A stretch of 42,600 nucleotides of DNA from Streptococcus sp. LYSM12 (GCF_004569635.1 NZ_SPOZ01000023.1:1-42600), one strand, 5' to 3'; positions 28,110 through 38,356 are shown, numbered from the stretch's first letter. Notes: generated from the sequence alone by a model not told the origin. Numbers and translations: made by a program.

Positions 28110-29275
28110 GTTTCTTCCTGCTCTTTCACCGCTCGCTTGACACGCTGTCCAAAAAATTGATAAAGGTCAACCTTTAATGTCCCGTTGTATAATTTCCGTT
28201 TTTTATCTGCTTGCCTGCCATAGCGCTGTTCAAATTGCTCATCACTGGTCAAAATGAACTTAGACCAAGTTGCTAAAGGCGCAAATGTTTCCCCCATTTC
28301 ACGATAGAGAGTCACAATCGCCGTATCATCAAGTAAACGCTCCCCGTAAGGCGGATTTGAAATGATGACACCATTGATTTTACTCGTGTAAAAATCCTGC
28401 AGGCGCATTTGCTTAAAGGTAATATCCTCAGACACCCCTGCTTCACGTGCATTTTTCTTAGCAATCTCAATCATGCGACCGTCAATATCAAAACCAGAAA
28501 TATCTAAGTGCATCTCCGTCCGAATCGCACTGCGAGCTGCTTGTCTTTCTTGCTCTACCAAGGCATTATCGACCCAATTCCACTCCTCAAAGGCAAAGGA
28601 ACGCTGCAAACCAGGAGCCATATTGCGTGCCATCATCGCAGCTTCAATACAAAACGTTCCCGAACCACAAGTTGGATCAACCAGTGGCTTATCAGGATAC
28701 CAGTTAGACAACTGCAAAATAGCTGCTGCCATATTCTCCTTAATCGGTGCACCGCCTTTTTCAACACGGTAACTTCGTTTAAAGAGACTGGATCCTGTCG
28801 TATCGATTAGAACCGTTGCTACATCCTTTAAAATCGATACTTCAATTTTGAATTCTGCTCCCACTTCCTGCAAGGGAACTCCTTCTGGACGTGAAAAATG
28901 CTGCTGCAATTTCTTAACAACTGCTTTTTTAGAAATGGCTTGCACACTCGGTTCATTGTGCAAGGTTGACTTAACACACTTGGCTTTTGAAATCGGAAAT
29001 TTACAGCCCAAGGGCAGGTAATGTTCCCAATCCAAAGCAAAGACACCTTGAAACAGTTCTTCAAACGTCTTAGCTTTAAAGCTACCAATCACAATTTTAA
29101 TTCTATCAGCCGATCTAAGCCAAAGATTGGTTTTAATCATCGTCTCGACATCACCCTCAAAGCGAACGCGACCATTCTCCACTTGACAGTCATATCCTAA
29201 CTCACGAACTTCACGACCGACCACTGCCTCTAGTCCAGCCGCAGCCGTTGCAATAAATGTAAATGTTTTCTTCAT
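28103..29275 (-). CDS. rlmL: THUMP-domain RlmL/YpsC-type 23S rRNA methyltransferase
   Basis: This 390-residue protein has an N-terminal THUMP domain (about 1-160) and a Rossmann methyltransferase with SAM motif PTCGSGTFCIEAA and the catalytic NPPYGERL. It corresponds to the N-terminal half of E. coli RlmKL, which makes m2G2445 in 23S rRNA. Position between rnpB and mapZ is the streptococcal order. It overlaps mapZ by seven bases. Confidence 0.88.
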   Translation of the reverse strand: MKKTFTFIATAAAGLEAVVGREVRELGYDCQVENGRVRFEGDVETMIKTNLWLRSADRIKIVIGSFKAKTFEELFQGVFALDWEHYLPLGCKFPISKAKCVKSTLHNEPSVQAISKKAVVKKLQQHFSRPEGVPLQEVGAEFKIEVSILKDVATVLIDTTGSSLFKRSYRVEKGGAPIKENMAAAILQLSNWYPDKPLVDPTCGSGTFCIEAAMMARNMAPGLQRSFAFEEWNWVDNALVEQERQAARSAIRTEMHLDISGFDIDGRMIEIAKKNAREAGVSEDITFKQMRLQDFYTSKINGVIISNPPYGERLLDDTAIVTLYREMGETFAPLATWSKFILTSDEQFEQRYGRQADKKRKLYNGTLKVDLYQFFGQRVKRAVKEQEETW

Positions 29276-29284
29276 GATTCTCCG

Positions 29285-29310
29285 ATAATAAAAGCTAGCA
29301 AAGCTAGCCT
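29285..29310 (-). terminator. Hairpin at the rnpB 3' end
   Basis: GCTAGC-TTT-GCTAGC followed by TTTTATTATC on the minus strand, ten bases after the RNase P RNA end. The stem is short. Confidence 0.55.
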
Positions 29311-29319
29311 ACCTATATA

Positions 29320-29702
29320 TGCAATTTTCTATAAGCCATGTTTTGTTCCAGTGGTACTAGGCACTACCACCTTCGATAATCATCTGTCTACTGCTTTTAC
29401 GCAGTCAGGAAAATTCGTTCTGCTTCCGACCTTCCCATGCCCCGACCAAAATTTGGGTTGCTAGCTTGAGGGGTTTACCGCGTTCCACTTTTTATGTTTC
29501 CATAAAAACTCCGTCACTGTGGCACTTTTCAGATTTACTTGAGCATATCTTCTGACTTAGCTGTTTCAATCGCCGTAACGTATCGCTACGTCCCTAGGCT
29601 TATTGCTTCGCCTAGCACAAACACTACCGGCATCACAGCCGGTGCTAGCATGGACTTTCCTCATGGTAGATTACTACCATGCGATTATCCAAAAATTGCA
29701 AA
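29320..29702 (-). ncRNA. rnpB: RNase P RNA, type B
   Basis: This ~383-base minus-strand RNA matches the catalytic subunit that removes tRNA 5' leaders. The 5' end TGCAATTTTTGGATAATCG pairs with the 3' end AGAAAATTGCA. Universal elements are visible: GAGGAAAGTCCATGCTAGCAC-like P4 5' side (GAGGAAAGTCC), GGACGT, AGTGCCACAGTGACG, GTGGAACGCGGTAAACCCC (shown in parts GGAACGCGG and TAAACCCC) and ACAGATGATTATCGAAGG near the 3' side of P4. An extra hairpin ATGGTAG-TAAT-CTACCAT replaces the short GCG link near the 5' end of pneumococcal RNA. It lies between gpsB and the methyltransferase, as in other streptococci. Confidence 0.95.
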
Positions 29703-29713
29703 CATTCCACACA

Positions 29714-30046
29714 CTAATCTTCTTGAGCAATTTGTTTGCCAAAAACTTCCTTTTCTAAACGATTTAAACGGCGCAGAATATCAAAGTTCGTCGCCGAAGA
29801 AACCCGCTCGGTTCTCAATGTTTCAGTATCTTCCATACTCGCTACAGCTGCACGTGGAGCATTTGCCATCTGTGCTTTCAAGCGAGCAATCTCACCTTTC
29901 AATTCTTTGATAATCGCTTCGTAGGCATCGTAGTCTTTCATGATTTCATCTAAAAAATCATTCACCTCATCTGGATCATAGCCTCGAAAACTGATCTTAA
30001 AGTCTTGTTCAAAAATATCTTTTGTCGTAAATTTAATACTTGCCAT
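29714..30046 (-). CDS. gpsB: GpsB, DivIVA-like division regulator
   Basis: This 110-residue protein has an N-terminal DivIVA/GpsB domain (FTTKDIFEQDFKISFRGYDPDE..., key FRGYDPDEVNDFLD) and coiled coil to about residue 75, then a short C-terminal helix (LRRLNRLEKEVFGKQ) for trimerisation. GpsB helps StkP activity and balances septal and peripheral wall synthesis. GAGGTG precedes the ATG. It lies just upstream of rnpB. Confidence 0.95.
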   Translation of the reverse strand: MASIKFTTKDIFEQDFKISFRGYDPDEVNDFLDEIMKDYDAYEAIIKELKGEIARLKAQMANAPRAAVASMEDTETLRTERVSSATNFDILRRLNRLEKEVFGKQIAQED

Positions 30047-30119
30047 TTGCTACACCTCTATCTTTTAGAACGTCATTGTATCTATTATATGAAAAAATAT
30101 AAGGAAAAATCAAGTCATA

Positions 30120-30659
30120 TCATTCAATTTCTTCAAAATTTTCAACTATCTCATTCAAGCGCTCAAAAGTAAGCGTTTTTCTAGTATACTCTTCTTTTTT
30201 TAATATCAGGTGATAAAGATATTTCAATTTTGTTTCATTTTCGGGATCATAGAAAAGATAAGCACCATCTGTATTGTCTAATAAGAACTGATTATAGAGT
30301 CGAAATTGTTGCGGATTTTCATAGCGAGGATAGATCATTTTTACAAAATCAACCGACTTAAAATGAGCTAATTTTATCTGATTGACCTCGTTCCAATTTT
30401 CCCCATGATTTTCAAATAAAAAGAGCGTCGCTATGTGGAACTCATACCCCTCTTGTCGCAGGTCTCGAAGCACCTCTAAGCACCAGTATTCAAAGCCTAA
30501 ATTGCCCGTCAGAATAAACCACTCCACTCCCTCTTCTAAGAAGTGAATCAGATCCATCCGAATGGCTTTTTTGATGATGGTCAATCGAGGATCCTTGTCT
30601 GAAAAAATTCCCAAATCAGTGTGGCGATAGCCTGTAATCAGTATCCGATCAATGTGCAT
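30120..30659 (-). CDS. ypsA: YpsA family protein (DUF1273, SLOG-like)
   Basis: This 179-residue protein begins [15 protein letters not shown], the conserved YpsA nucleotide-binding-fold motif, and has [14 protein letters not shown] and [21 protein letters not shown] segments. YpsA affects cell division in B. subtilis and S. aureus, but its ligand is not established. It is divergent from recU with a 65-base spacer and upstream of gpsB, both usual in Firmicutes. Confidence 0.88.
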   Translation of the reverse strand: MHIDRILITGYRHTDLGIFSDKDPRLTIIKKAIRMDLIHFLEEGVEWFILTGNLGFEYWCLEVLRDLRQEGYEFHIATLFLFENHGENWNEVNQIKLAHFKSVDFVKMIYPRYENPQQFRLYNQFLLDNTDGAYLFYDPENETKLKYLYHLILKKEEYTRKTLTFERLNEIVENFEEIE

Positions 30660-30662
30660 TAC

Positions 30663-30692
30663 TTGAACTCTTTTCTTATCTTGTGGTATAAT
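30663..30692 (+). promoter_or_regulatory. recU-pbp1a promoter
   Basis: -35 TTGAAC (30663-30668), 18-base spacer, consensus -10 TATAAT (30687-30692), with AAGGAG before the recU ATG. Confidence 0.65.
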
Positions 30693-30724
30693 ATAATGAT
30701 TTTATTTTATCAAGAAGGAGTTCT

Positions 30725-31345
30725 ATGGTCAATTATCCTCATCAGGTTAGAAAAAAAAACAATAGAACCAATTCACATTCTTCTCCTCGGCAGGTGGACT
30801 TTGCCAATCGTGGCATGTCCTTTGAAGCCGCTATTAACGATAGCAACAACTACTATCTAGCCCATGGTCATGCTGTTATTCATAAAAAACCGACCCCTGT
30901 ACAGATCGTAAAAGTAGATTATCCCCAAAGGAGCCGAGCCAAGATTGTTGAGGCTTACTTTAGACAGGCATCTACAACCGACTATTCCGGGGTCTATCAA
31001 GGTTACTATATTGACTTTGAAGCCAAGGAAACACGGCAAAAAACGTCGATGCCAATGAAAAATTTTCACCCGCATCAGATTGAACACATGAACCGAGTCC
31101 TAGAGCAAAGAGGAATTTGTTTTGTACTCCTTCACTTTTCAACACTGAAAGAAACCTATCTACTTCCTGCTTCTGCTCTGATTGATTTTTACAAAGTCGA
31201 AAACGGAAAGAAGTCCATGCCGATGAACTACATTCGTAAACATGGCTTTAAAATCGAGATGGGAGGCTATCCTTGTCTACCTTACTTAGAGATTGTTGAA
31301 AAAAATTTATTAGGTGGTGATACTCTTGAAAAACCCAAACCTTAA
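30725..31345 (+). CDS. recU: Holliday junction resolvase RecU
   Basis: This 206-residue resolvase of Gram-positive bacteria cleaves recombination junctions. Conserved parts are [23 protein letters not shown] (metal-binding D, E and K residues) and HPHQIEHM. Length is normal. It overlaps pbp1a by 20-30 bases, the conserved recU-pbp1a operon of streptococci and bacilli. Confidence 0.95.
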   Translation: MVNYPHQVRKKNNRTNSHSSPRQVDFANRGMSFEAAINDSNNYYLAHGHAVIHKKPTPVQIVKVDYPQRSRAKIVEAYFRQASTTDYSGVYQGYYIDFEAKETRQKTSMPMKNFHPHQIEHMNRVLEQRGICFVLLHFSTLKETYLLPASALIDFYKVENGKKSMPMNYIRKHGFKIEMGGYPCLPYLEIVEKNLLGGDTLEKPKP

Positions 31346-33509
31346 AAAAATGTGGGTCATTTTTGCCAACATCGCTCTGACTAGCTTCATCTGTGTATTT
31401 ATCGCAGTCTTGTCACTAGTGATTTACTATGTCAAATCTGCTCCAACATTAACTGAAGAAGCATTGACTGCTACAGTTTCCAGTAAAATTTACGATAAGG
31501 ACAATAATCTGATTGCCGATTTGGGGTCAGAAAAACGCTCGAATGCCAAAACATCTGAGATTCCAAAAGATTTAGTCAATGCGATTGTTGCTATCGAAGA
31601 CCAACGCTTTTTCAACCATCGTGGAATCGATGTGATTCGGATTGCAGGTTCGTTTATCAATAATTTAAAAGGCGGACATCTTCAAGGTGGTTCTACTCTG
31701 GACCAGCAATTTATCAAGTTGACCTACTTCTCAACATCAACCCATGACCAAACTCTTAAGCGGAAAATTCAGGAAGCATGGTTGGCACTTCAACTAGAAC
31801 GTCGCAACACCAAGCAAGAAATTTTGACCTACTATATCAACAAGGTCTTTATGGCAAATGGAAATTACGGAATGAAGACCGCTGCTAAAGCCTACTATGG
31901 AAAAGAGTTAAAAGACCTCACCCTCCCACAACTGGCACTCCTAGCAGGTATGCCCCAAGCACCCAATCAATACGATCCTTACACCCAGCCAGAAGCTGCC
32001 AAATATCGTAGAGATCTCGTATTGCAGCAAATGCTAGAGCAAAAATATATCTCCCAAGAACAGTATGAAAGTGCTGTTTTAACAGATATCGTAGATGGTT
32101 TACAACCTCTTTCAAATACGTCTGCTTACCCACCCTACATGGATAACTACCTCAAAGAAGTAATTGAAGAGGTTGAAATAAAAACCGATTATAATCTACT
32201 CACTACGGGAATTGATGTTTACACAAATGTTGACGTTGCTGCCCAAAAACAGCTATGGGATATTTATAACTCTGATACCTATGTCAACTACCCTGATGAG
32301 GACTTCCAAGTTGCCTCTACGATTGTCGATGTTTCAAATGGACATGTCATTGCCCAGCTCGGGTCTAGAAATCAAGCAACCAATGTTTCTTTCGGTACAA
32401 ACCAGGCTGTTGAGACCAACCGAGACTTCGGATCTACCATGAAGCCTATTACCGATTATGCTCCTGCTCTTGAATATGGTATCTATAAATCGACAGCTGA
32501 TACCATCGTTGATGCGCCCTATAACTATCCTGCTTCTAACACACCTGTTTATAACTGGGATCGAAACTATTACGGTTCCATGACCTTAAAAGCAGCCATT
32601 CAGTATTCACGAAATGTGCCTGCCGTTAAGACATTAGAAGCCGTTGGCTTAGATAAGGCCAATAAATTTTTAAACAGTCTAGGTATCTTTTATCCAGGAC
32701 TACTCTATTCAAACTCGATTTCAAGTAACACAACAGATCCTAACTCCAAGTACGGCGCAAGTAGTGAGAAAATGGCAGCAGCCTATGCCTCCTTTGCTAA
32801 TGGTGGCACCTACTACAAACCACAATATGTCAATAAGGTTGTTTTCAGCGATGGTAGTACAAAAGAGTTTGCTCCTGAAGGCAGCCGTGTCATGACACCT
32901 GAAACGGCTTATATGATGACCGATATGATGAAGAGTGTCTTGACCTATGGAAATGGTCTGAATGCAGTCATTCCAGGCCTACCTCAAGCAGGTAAGACAG
33001 GTACTGCCAATTATACAGAAGCAGAAATGGAAACTATTCTAGCCAATAATGAAGCAGCGAATTACAGCTCACTCGTTGTTCCTGATGAAAATTTCGTTGG
33101 CTACACAACACGCTATGCCATGGCTGTTTGGACAGGATATACCAATCGACAAACCCCTGTGTTAGACAGTGGTATTCCTATCGCAACAGACGTGTATCGC
33201 AGTATGATGACCTACCTCAATCCTATTGATAGTGCAAGCGATTGGGAAATTCCTAGCGGAGTAAACCAGTACGGAGCCTATCTATATTTGGATGGAAGTT
33301 ATCCTCAATACACCTACATTCCAAGCACTAACACTGCTCCAAGTAGCTCCACTCCATCATCGAGCTCTTCAACTGCAAGTTCTACAAGCCCAGGCGCAAC
33401 TGATCCAACAACTGATCAACCAATAGAACAGCCCCAAACAGGTACTCCAGCTAGCACGACACAAGAGCAGCCTGTACCCTCCAATCCAGCGCCAAGTTCT
33501 TCACAATAA
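31326..33509 (+). CDS. pbp1a: Penicillin-binding protein 1A
   Basis: A class A bifunctional wall synthase. A short cytoplasmic tail and transmembrane helix (about 10-35) precede the glycosyltransferase domain, with the motifs [12 protein letters not shown] and [15 protein letters not shown]. The transpeptidase domain has STMK (in [11 protein letters not shown]) with the active serine, SRN (YSRNVPAV) and KTG ([10 protein letters not shown]). The C-terminal ~60 residues are a Ser/Thr/Pro/Gln-rich tail. The start is probably TTG at 31326, eight bases after AGGTGG, giving 727 residues; GTG at 31314 would put the start inside the ribosome site. Four 25-bp repeats and a terminator follow. Confidence 0.95.
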   Translation: MKNPNLKKMWVIFANIALTSFICVFIAVLSLVIYYVKSAPTLTEEALTATVSSKIYDKDNNLIADLGSEKRSNAKTSEIPKDLVNAIVAIEDQRFFNHRGIDVIRIAGSFINNLKGGHLQGGSTLDQQFIKLTYFSTSTHDQTLKRKIQEAWLALQLERRNTKQEILTYYINKVFMANGNYGMKTAAKAYYGKELKDLTLPQLALLAGMPQAPNQYDPYTQPEAAKYRRDLVLQQMLEQKYISQEQYESAVLTDIVDGLQPLSNTSAYPPYMDNYLKEVIEEVEIKTDYNLLTTGIDVYTNVDVAAQKQLWDIYNSDTYVNYPDEDFQVASTIVDVSNGHVIAQLGSRNQATNVSFGTNQAVETNRDFGSTMKPITDYAPALEYGIYKSTADTIVDAPYNYPASNTPVYNWDRNYYGSMTLKAAIQYSRNVPAVKTLEAVGLDKANKFLNSLGIFYPGLLYSNSISSNTTDPNSKYGASSEKMAAAYASFANGGTYYKPQYVNKVVFSDGSTKEFAPEGSRVMTPETAYMMTDMMKSVLTYGNGLNAVIPGLPQAGKTGTANYTEAEMETILANNEAANYSSLVVPDENFVGYTTRYAMAVWTGYTNRQTPVLDSGIPIATDVYRSMMTYLNPIDSASDWEIPSGVNQYGAYLYLDGSYPQYTYIPSTNTAPSSSTPSSSSSTASSTSPGATDPTTDQPIEQPQTGTPASTTQEQPVPSNPAPSSSQ

Positions 33510-33569
33510 AAACCGGCACAGTCCGCACTATCCTACTTACTTGTTATACTGGACTCGTAAAAAAACACT

Positions 33570-33669
33570 CCTCTAACCTGTGTGAAAAAACAGTCCTCTA
33601 ACCTATGTGAAAAAACAGTCCTCTAACCTGTGTGAAAAAACAGTCCTCTAACCTGTGTGAAAAAACAGT
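33570..33669 (+). repeat. Four tandem 25-bp repeats before the pbp1a terminator
   Basis: Units CCTCTAACCTGTGTG + AAAAAACAGT begin at 33570, 33595, 33620 and 33645 with one base change (ATGTG in the second). Each contains AAAAAACAGTC, which is the 5' arm of the following terminator. Confidence 0.95.
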
Positions 33670-33688
33670 CCACTGGACTGTTTTTTTC
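33659..33688 (+). terminator. pbp1a terminator with multiple alternative 5' arms
   Basis: AAAAAACAGTCC and GGACTGTTTTTT pair perfectly around ACT, followed by further T. The arm core is also present in each of the upstream repeats. Confidence 0.9.
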
Positions 33689-33699
33689 CCCCACATTTA

Positions 33700-33708
33700 T
33701 GATAAGAT
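33700..33708 (+). promoter_or_regulatory. Candidate leaderless promoter of rsmG
   Basis: TGATAAGAT is an extended -10 with only six bases to the rsmG ATG at 33715. No ribosome-binding site lies between. No convincing -35 is seen because the upstream sequence is the terminator. Confidence 0.45.
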
Positions 33709-33714
33709 AGAACT

Positions 33715-34428
33715 ATGAAACCAGAACAATTTTACACTGCCTTAGAAGCACAAGGCTATCCTTTAACAGACAAACAAAAAGAGCAATTCGCCCTATATTT
33801 TTCCCGCTTGATTGAATGGAATGAAAAAATTAACCTAACGGCTATCGTGGATGAGGAGGGGGTATACCTCAAGCATTTCTATGATTCGCTTGCCCCTATC
33901 CTGCAAGGCTATCTCACCAATGAACCCCTTTTCCTTCTCGATATCGGTGCAGGGGCTGGATTTCCGAGCTTACCTATAAAAATTCTCTTCCCCGAACTAG
34001 ACGTTACCATCATTGACTCACTCAACAAACGGATTCAGTTTCTGACTACATTGGCTCAAGAATTAGACTTATCTAACGTCCACTTCTATCACGGACGGGC
34101 TGAAGATTATGCCCAAAATAAGAATTTCCGAGCCAAATTCGATATCGTAATGGCCCGAGCAGTGGCTCGCATGCAAATTCTAGCTGAATTGACCATTCCT
34201 TTTCTCAAGATAAATGGAAAACTAATTGCCCTCAAGGCCTCAAACGCCGAAGATGAACTAATCCAAGCAAAAAATGCTTTGACACTTCTCTTTGCTAAAG
34301 TTATCGAAACGATGGACTACCTCCTCCCAAATGGAGATCCACGAACCTTAACCATTATCGAGAAGAAAAAAGAAACGCCAAACAAATATCCACGAAAAGC
34401 AGGTATGCCCAACAAACGACCATTATAA
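33715..34428 (+). CDS. rsmG: 16S rRNA m7G527 methyltransferase RsmG (GidB)
   Basis: This 237-residue SAM-dependent enzyme modifies G527 in the 16S decoding site; its loss gives low-level streptomycin resistance in several bacteria. The SAM motif is [15 protein letters not shown], and the family signature [14 protein letters not shown] is present. The N-terminus [14 protein letters not shown] is typical, so the ATG at 33715 is accepted although it lacks a Shine-Dalgarno sequence. It follows the pbp1a terminator and has its own terminator. Confidence 0.96.
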   Translation: MKPEQFYTALEAQGYPLTDKQKEQFALYFSRLIEWNEKINLTAIVDEEGVYLKHFYDSLAPILQGYLTNEPLFLLDIGAGAGFPSLPIKILFPELDVTIIDSLNKRIQFLTTLAQELDLSNVHFYHGRAEDYAQNKNFRAKFDIVMARAVARMQILAELTIPFLKINGKLIALKASNAEDELIQAKNALTLLFAKVIETMDYLLPNGDPRTLTIIEKKKETPNKYPRKAGMPNKRPL

Positions 34429-34459
34429 AAAAAGGAGATGAGTACTCATTTCCTTTTTT
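34427..34459 (+). terminator. rsmG terminator
   Basis: AAAAAAGGA and TCCTTTTTT enclose an inner ATGAG/CTCAT hairpin, starting at the rsmG stop. Confidence 0.85.
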
Positions 34460-34539
34460 GAGTTAAGTTACTTACTCCTTATACTTAACTAATTTTAAAA
34501 ATAGCGAATTTTTGTAAAATCAAAAACTAGTTTTCAAGA

Positions 34540-34736
34540 GAAAGCGAACGTAGTGAGCTAAAAGGCTACTTCCACCGTAGTGGTATCCCCGGCAATAAAT
34601 ACCTTGTTGCTGAGGACAGGATTTTCAAAACCTTTGGCTCGAAAATTAAGAATGAAACGCTGGAGGAGCTTGCTTTCTGTCCGCACAACTTAAGGAAGTA
34701 GTAAGAAATGCTAATTTTGATTTTAAATGAGTATTA
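34540..34736. repeat. Possible diverged BOX-like element
   Basis: It ends ATTTTGATTTTAAATGAGTAT, close to the BOX-like ending (shown here as TTTTGATTTTAAATGAGTAT). Interior words such as GCGAACGTAGTGAGC suggest repeats, but alignment to other copies is poor. No gene is seen. Confidence 0.3.
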
Positions 34737-34780
34737 ACCAGCTCACCTCCTGTGCCTACAACTCACACAGCCTATTCAGT

Positions 34781-34886
34781 TATAGTCTTTTCGTTTATTT
34801 TTAGTACTAGGCAACGAGCTACAGGCGGTACTGGAGTACGGCAAAGCGAGTGAACGAAGTCATAAAAGATAAACGAAATGACTATA
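34781..34886 (+). mobile_element. RUP-like MITE, copy 9
   Basis: 106 bp with ends TATAGTCTTTTCGTTTA and TAAACGAAATGACTATA and TA duplications at each side. The centre has the GTACTggAGTAC hairpin seen in most copies. Confidence 0.93.
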
Positions 34887-35096
34887 ACATCCAACATAGC
34901 TGCTAAGTTGTAGACACAGACCGTTCTGATTGAAACTATACCAAGAAGGATCGACCCACTATTACTCAAGTCATAAGATATGGCACCATAAGTAAACGGG
35001 GAATGATAATCGATATCGGTTGACTCTTTTTGATTGTAATTGAATACCACCAATCACTTTTTAGCTAACAAGATCCATCCAAGACTTATATAGACT
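34887..35096 (-). pseudogene. Possible gene scrap next to MITE copy 9
   Basis: A minus-strand open frame reads SPFTYGAISYDLSNSGSILL...NLAAMLD up to the MITE at 34886. Taking out the MITE and one TA extends it by two codons to LDVN and a stop. There is no plausible start with a ribosome site, and upstream frames are broken. The family is not recognised and chance is possible. Confidence 0.25.
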
Positions 35097-35240
35097 TGTA
35101 AGAGCGGAAAAGAACGCGACAGATAGAAAAAGGAGGCCGTTTTTCCTCACCTCCTACGTTCTAGATTTGGGCTGAAACGGTCTGGGACTAGCCTGTTTCA
35201 CTCCTCCCGCACAGTTGATGAGAGGGGAGATTTGGGGCCT
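35097..35240 (-). repeat. Dispersed repeat, inverted copy of 18700-18842
   Basis: The minus strand carries GGAGGAGTGAAACAGGC, GACCGTTTCAGCCC, GGAGGTGAGGAAAAA and CTGTCGCGTTCTTT in the same order as 18700-18842. Confidence 0.55.
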
Positions 35241-35382
35241 AAAAAGTGAACAAAGTAGGAGGTTTTCAGTCTGTTCCCTTGAAACAAAAAGCAAGAGCCT
35301 GGCATTTCCAACCTCCAAGGTCGTGATAAACATTGGAGCAATCAACCACTGCGCTGAAATGTTGATGTAAATTACGAGAAAT

Positions 35383-35409
35383 AAAGTTGGGCAAAAAAGC
35401 CCAACTTTT
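35383..35409 (-). terminator. Terminator after ecfT
   Basis: AAAGTTGGGC and GCCCAACTTT pair perfectly around six A on the plus strand (six T on the minus strand), about 90 bases after the ecfT stop. Confidence 0.8.
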
Positions 35410-35500
35410 CGTTATAGGATCCTCTCCTTACAGCGAGGATTGATGAAACAGAAAGTTTCCATATTTCCCTAATAACTATACCAAAACACAGATATAGCCA

Positions 35501-36334
35501 CTATCTCCAAGGATTGTAAAAACGTCCGCCATTGATGACAAACAAAACTCCCGTTAAAAACAAGATACTCATTGCCAATACTAGGACCATATAATCATTT
35601 TTTCTGAGGGCTTGATATGTATACCATGTCCGTTTTTTATTTTTCCCAAAACGGCGCAACTCCATCGCTGTCGCGATAATATCTATCCGTGATAAGGAAC
35701 TAAAAATTAGCGGGATTACAAGCGCTAAATTCCCCTTAATTCGTTCTAGCAACTTGCCTTTAGGAGATAGTTCAATTCCTCTAGCCTCCTGCGACATTCG
35801 AATAGTGTAAAATTCTTCTTGAATATCTGGAATATAGCGCATGGTCAAGCTGACCGAATAAGCTACTTTGTAGGAAATACCTAATTGATTCAAACTTGAT
35901 GCAAATTGGCTCGGATGCGTGGTCATCAAAAAGATGACAGCAAGGGGAATTGTACAAAAATACTTCAGAAGAAGATTTAAGAGATAAAAGAGTTCTTGAC
36001 TGGTCAAGGTATAGGCACCGACCCCTGACCACAGAACTGTCTTTACACCATACAGCTCAACCCCATATTCCGGAGCAAACAGATAGACCATTACAGCATT
36101 CATCAGCGCAAAAATGGTTGTCACAATAAAAACAAGGGACACATCCTTGAGGCGAATCTGCGACCATTTAAATAGACAAAGGGACAAAACAGCAATCCCA
36201 AAGATGAAGCGAGTGTCATAAGTAACCATAGCAGCTACTGAGACAAGGAGGAAAAAGATGAGTTTACTAACGGCTGATAAGTCATAAATGCCTCCCTGAC
36301 CAGCCCGATAGCCAATGATATTTATCCCTTTCAT
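35501..36334 (-). CDS. ecfT: ECF transporter transmembrane T component
   Basis: This 277-residue membrane protein has about six hydrophobic segments and the coupling motifs of EcfT: MSQEARGIE (the Ala-Arg-Gly helix that contacts the ATPase) and TAMELRRFGKNKKRTW. It starts directly after the double-ATPase gene stop, so both come from one transcript. It supplies the membrane scaffold for an S component, most likely the UPF0397 protein encoded at 39927-40478. Confidence 0.9.
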   Translation of the reverse strand: MKGINIIGYRAGQGGIYDLSAVSKLIFFLLVSVAAMVTYDTRFIFGIAVLSLCLFKWSQIRLKDVSLVFIVTTIFALMNAVMVYLFAPEYGVELYGVKTVLWSGVGAYTLTSQELFYLLNLLLKYFCTIPLAVIFLMTTHPSQFASSLNQLGISYKVAYSVSLTMRYIPDIQEEFYTIRMSQEARGIELSPKGKLLERIKGNLALVIPLIFSSLSRIDIIATAMELRRFGKNKKRTWYTYQALRKNDYMVLVLAMSILFLTGVLFVINGGRFYNPWR

Positions 36335-38008
36335 CTATTCTTTCCTTTCTCTTTCCATGTAAAATCGGGTCAAAGCTAAGGCATCAACACCTAGTTTTTT
36401 AGCCAAGTGGAAAATACTCGTTTCTTTCAAATTCGCAGCCTCAATAAGGCTCTGAGCGGTCAAGACACTAGCCGGATGAGCAGCATCCACAATCTGCCCG
36501 TCCACTAGAACAATGGCTCGGTCAGAATAATCCAACATCAGTTGCATATCGTGCGTAATCATGATAATGGTATGCCCTTGGCGATTCAATTCATCCAGAA
36601 AATTCATAATTTCGGTATAATTTCGCTGGTCTTGACCTGCTGTCGGTTCGTCCAGTAAAATAATTTCTGGATTTAAAACCAAAATAGAAGCAATGGTGAC
36701 CCGTTTTTTCTGCCCGAATGAGAGCGCTGAAATCGGCCATTTACGAAAGGCATAAAGCCCACAGGTGCGAAGAACTGCTTCCACTTTTTCGGTCACATCT
36801 GCTTCTGCAACTCCCCGCAAACGCAATCCTAGAGCCACTTCATCAAAAATCATCGTCTGGCTAATCATCTGGTTGGGATTTTGCAAGACATAACCAATGC
36901 GCTCTGCACGCTCCTTGATTGAATCAGACAGAATGGACTGACCATTCCACAAAATGTCACCTGAAACCTCTACAAACTGACACAGGGCCTTGGCGAGGGT
37001 TGATTTCCCTGCACCATTCTTCCCAATAATCGCTAGACGCTCTCCCTGACGAATGGAGAAATGGATATCCTTAAGGACCTCCTTGTCACCATAGGAAACG
37101 CACAAATGCTGCACTTCTATCAAGGAACGATCCAACTTTTCCTCCACGACAAGCGCCGGTAATTCTCCTACCTGGACATCTGTCAAGGTTAATTGTTCTA
37201 TACTTGTCACATCTGCTTCCTTGTCCAAATCATAGTCTAATTGGCGCAAAGTAGTCACATAGAGCGGCTCCCGAATACCGTTTTCACGCAATAAATCAGA
37301 ACGGAGCAAGGCATCAGGCTCACCATTGTACAAGATTCGTCCCTCACTGATCAAGACAATCCGATCCACCTGGCGATAAAGCACATCTTCTAGGCGATGT
37401 TCAATGATGATGGTTGTGGTCCCCTGCTCCTTATGTAGCCGATCAATCAACTCAATCGTATCTTGCCCTGATCTAGGATCAAGATTGGCTAACGGCTCAT
37501 CAAAAAGCAGAATCGGACTCTCATCAATCAAGACTCCTGCTAAACTCACTCGCTGCTTTTGTCCACCAGATAGATCCTGTGGTCTATGGCTCAATAACGC
37601 CTGCAAATCCAACCGTTCCGCCCAGCTATGAATCCGTGTCTTCATTTCCTCCAGAGGCGTGACATCATTTTCAAGGGCAAAGGCTAAATCCTCCGCTACA
37701 CTGAGCCCGATGAATTGCCCGTCCGTATCCTGCAGAACAGTACTGACAAAGAGGGACTTTTCATAAATCGACTGTTCAAAGGCATCTTTTCCATCAATCC
37801 GCAAACTTCCTGTCCTTGTCCCTGGATAGATATTTGGAATAATACCATTCAAACATTGACCCAAGGTGGATTTTCCAGAACCCGATGGACCTACAATCAA
37901 GACTTTCTCCCCTTGATAAATGGTCAAATCAATCTCATACAAGGTGGGGTCTTGTTGAGCATGGTACTTAAAACTAAAGTTTTCAAACTCAATGATTGCT
38001 TTTTTCAT
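36335..38008 (-). CDS. ECF transporter ATPase with two fused ABC domains
   Basis: This 557-residue protein fuses two ABC ATPases. The first has Walker [13 protein letters not shown], signature [10 protein letters not shown] and Walker [13 protein letters not shown]. The second starts near residue 300 with [23 protein letters not shown] and an altered signature [10 protein letters not shown]. The layout resembles YkoD-type cobalt/thiamine-precursor ECF ATPases. The ATG at 38008 ([11 protein letters not shown]) is preferred; a GTG two codons upstream is possible. It is followed without gap by ecfT. The upstream spacer holds repeats, where an S-component gene would be expected. Confidence 0.9.
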   Translation of the reverse strand: MKKAIIEFENFSFKYHAQQDPTLYEIDLTIYQGEKVLIVGPSGSGKSTLGQCLNGIIPNIYPGTRTGSLRIDGKDAFEQSIYEKSLFVSTVLQDTDGQFIGLSVAEDLAFALENDVTPLEEMKTRIHSWAERLDLQALLSHRPQDLSGGQKQRVSLAGVLIDESPILLFDEPLANLDPRSGQDTIELIDRLHKEQGTTTIIIEHRLEDVLYRQVDRIVLISEGRILYNGEPDALLRSDLLRENGIREPLYVTTLRQLDYDLDKEADVTSIEQLTLTDVQVGELPALVVEEKLDRSLIEVQHLCVSYGDKEVLKDIHFSIRQGERLAIIGKNGAGKSTLAKALCQFVEVSGDILWNGQSILSDSIKERAERIGYVLQNPNQMISQTMIFDEVALGLRLRGVAEADVTEKVEAVLRTCGLYAFRKWPISALSFGQKKRVTIASILVLNPEIILLDEPTAGQDQRNYTEIMNFLDELNRQGHTIIMITHDMQLMLDYSDRAIVLVDGQIVDAAHPASVLTAQSLIEAANLKETSIFHLAKKLGVDALALTRFYMERERKE

Positions 38009-38156
38009 AAACACTTCTATCTCATTTCTTCCGCAGTTAGCCCTTGGGATATTCTTTCAAGTGACTGTTCAAACGTTTCCTACCCTACTATTTTACCACA
38101 AAGTCCCCCTAAAGCTACATCATTTTGTTGATGTGGAGAAGCTTGTTCTCATACTT

Positions 38157-38215
38157 TATAGTCATTTCATTTATCTTTTATGACTTGGTTCACTCGCTTT
38201 GCCGTACTCTACAAC
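38157..38215 (-). mobile_element. RUP-like MITE, copy 10, half element
   Basis: TATAGTCATTTCATTTATC...GTTCACTCGCTTTGCCGTACTCTA is the first half of a reverse-orientation MITE. It then passes into a BOX-like segment. A terminal GATGACTATA reappears at 38335-38344, so a MITE-like end bounds the chimera on both sides. Confidence 0.7.
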
Positions 38216-38340
38216 TTCTTCTGTCGTTATCCCACCTTGCAGAACGTCAGTTCTACCGTCGGTTAAAGAAAGAGAGCTTTTCTATCCTTATCTCCAAGCT
38301 TTCACCATTCTCAGTTGTGAAAACGGGTCAGATTTGATGA
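38216..38340 (+). repeat. BOX-like repeat segment
   Basis: CTTCTGTCG, CAGAACGTCAGTTCTA, GAGAGCTTTTCTATCCTTAT and CTCCAAGCTTTCACCATTCT match the minus strand of 39563-39820 and the plus strand of 22660-22775. Confidence 0.6.
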
Positions 38341-38356
38341 CTATAGAATATAAAAA

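Noticed and set aside
38009..38150. Riboswitch upstream of the ECF ATPase
   Set aside because: Vitamin transporters often have one, but I could not match TPP, FMN, cobalamin, preQ1 or SAM consensus elements in the leader.
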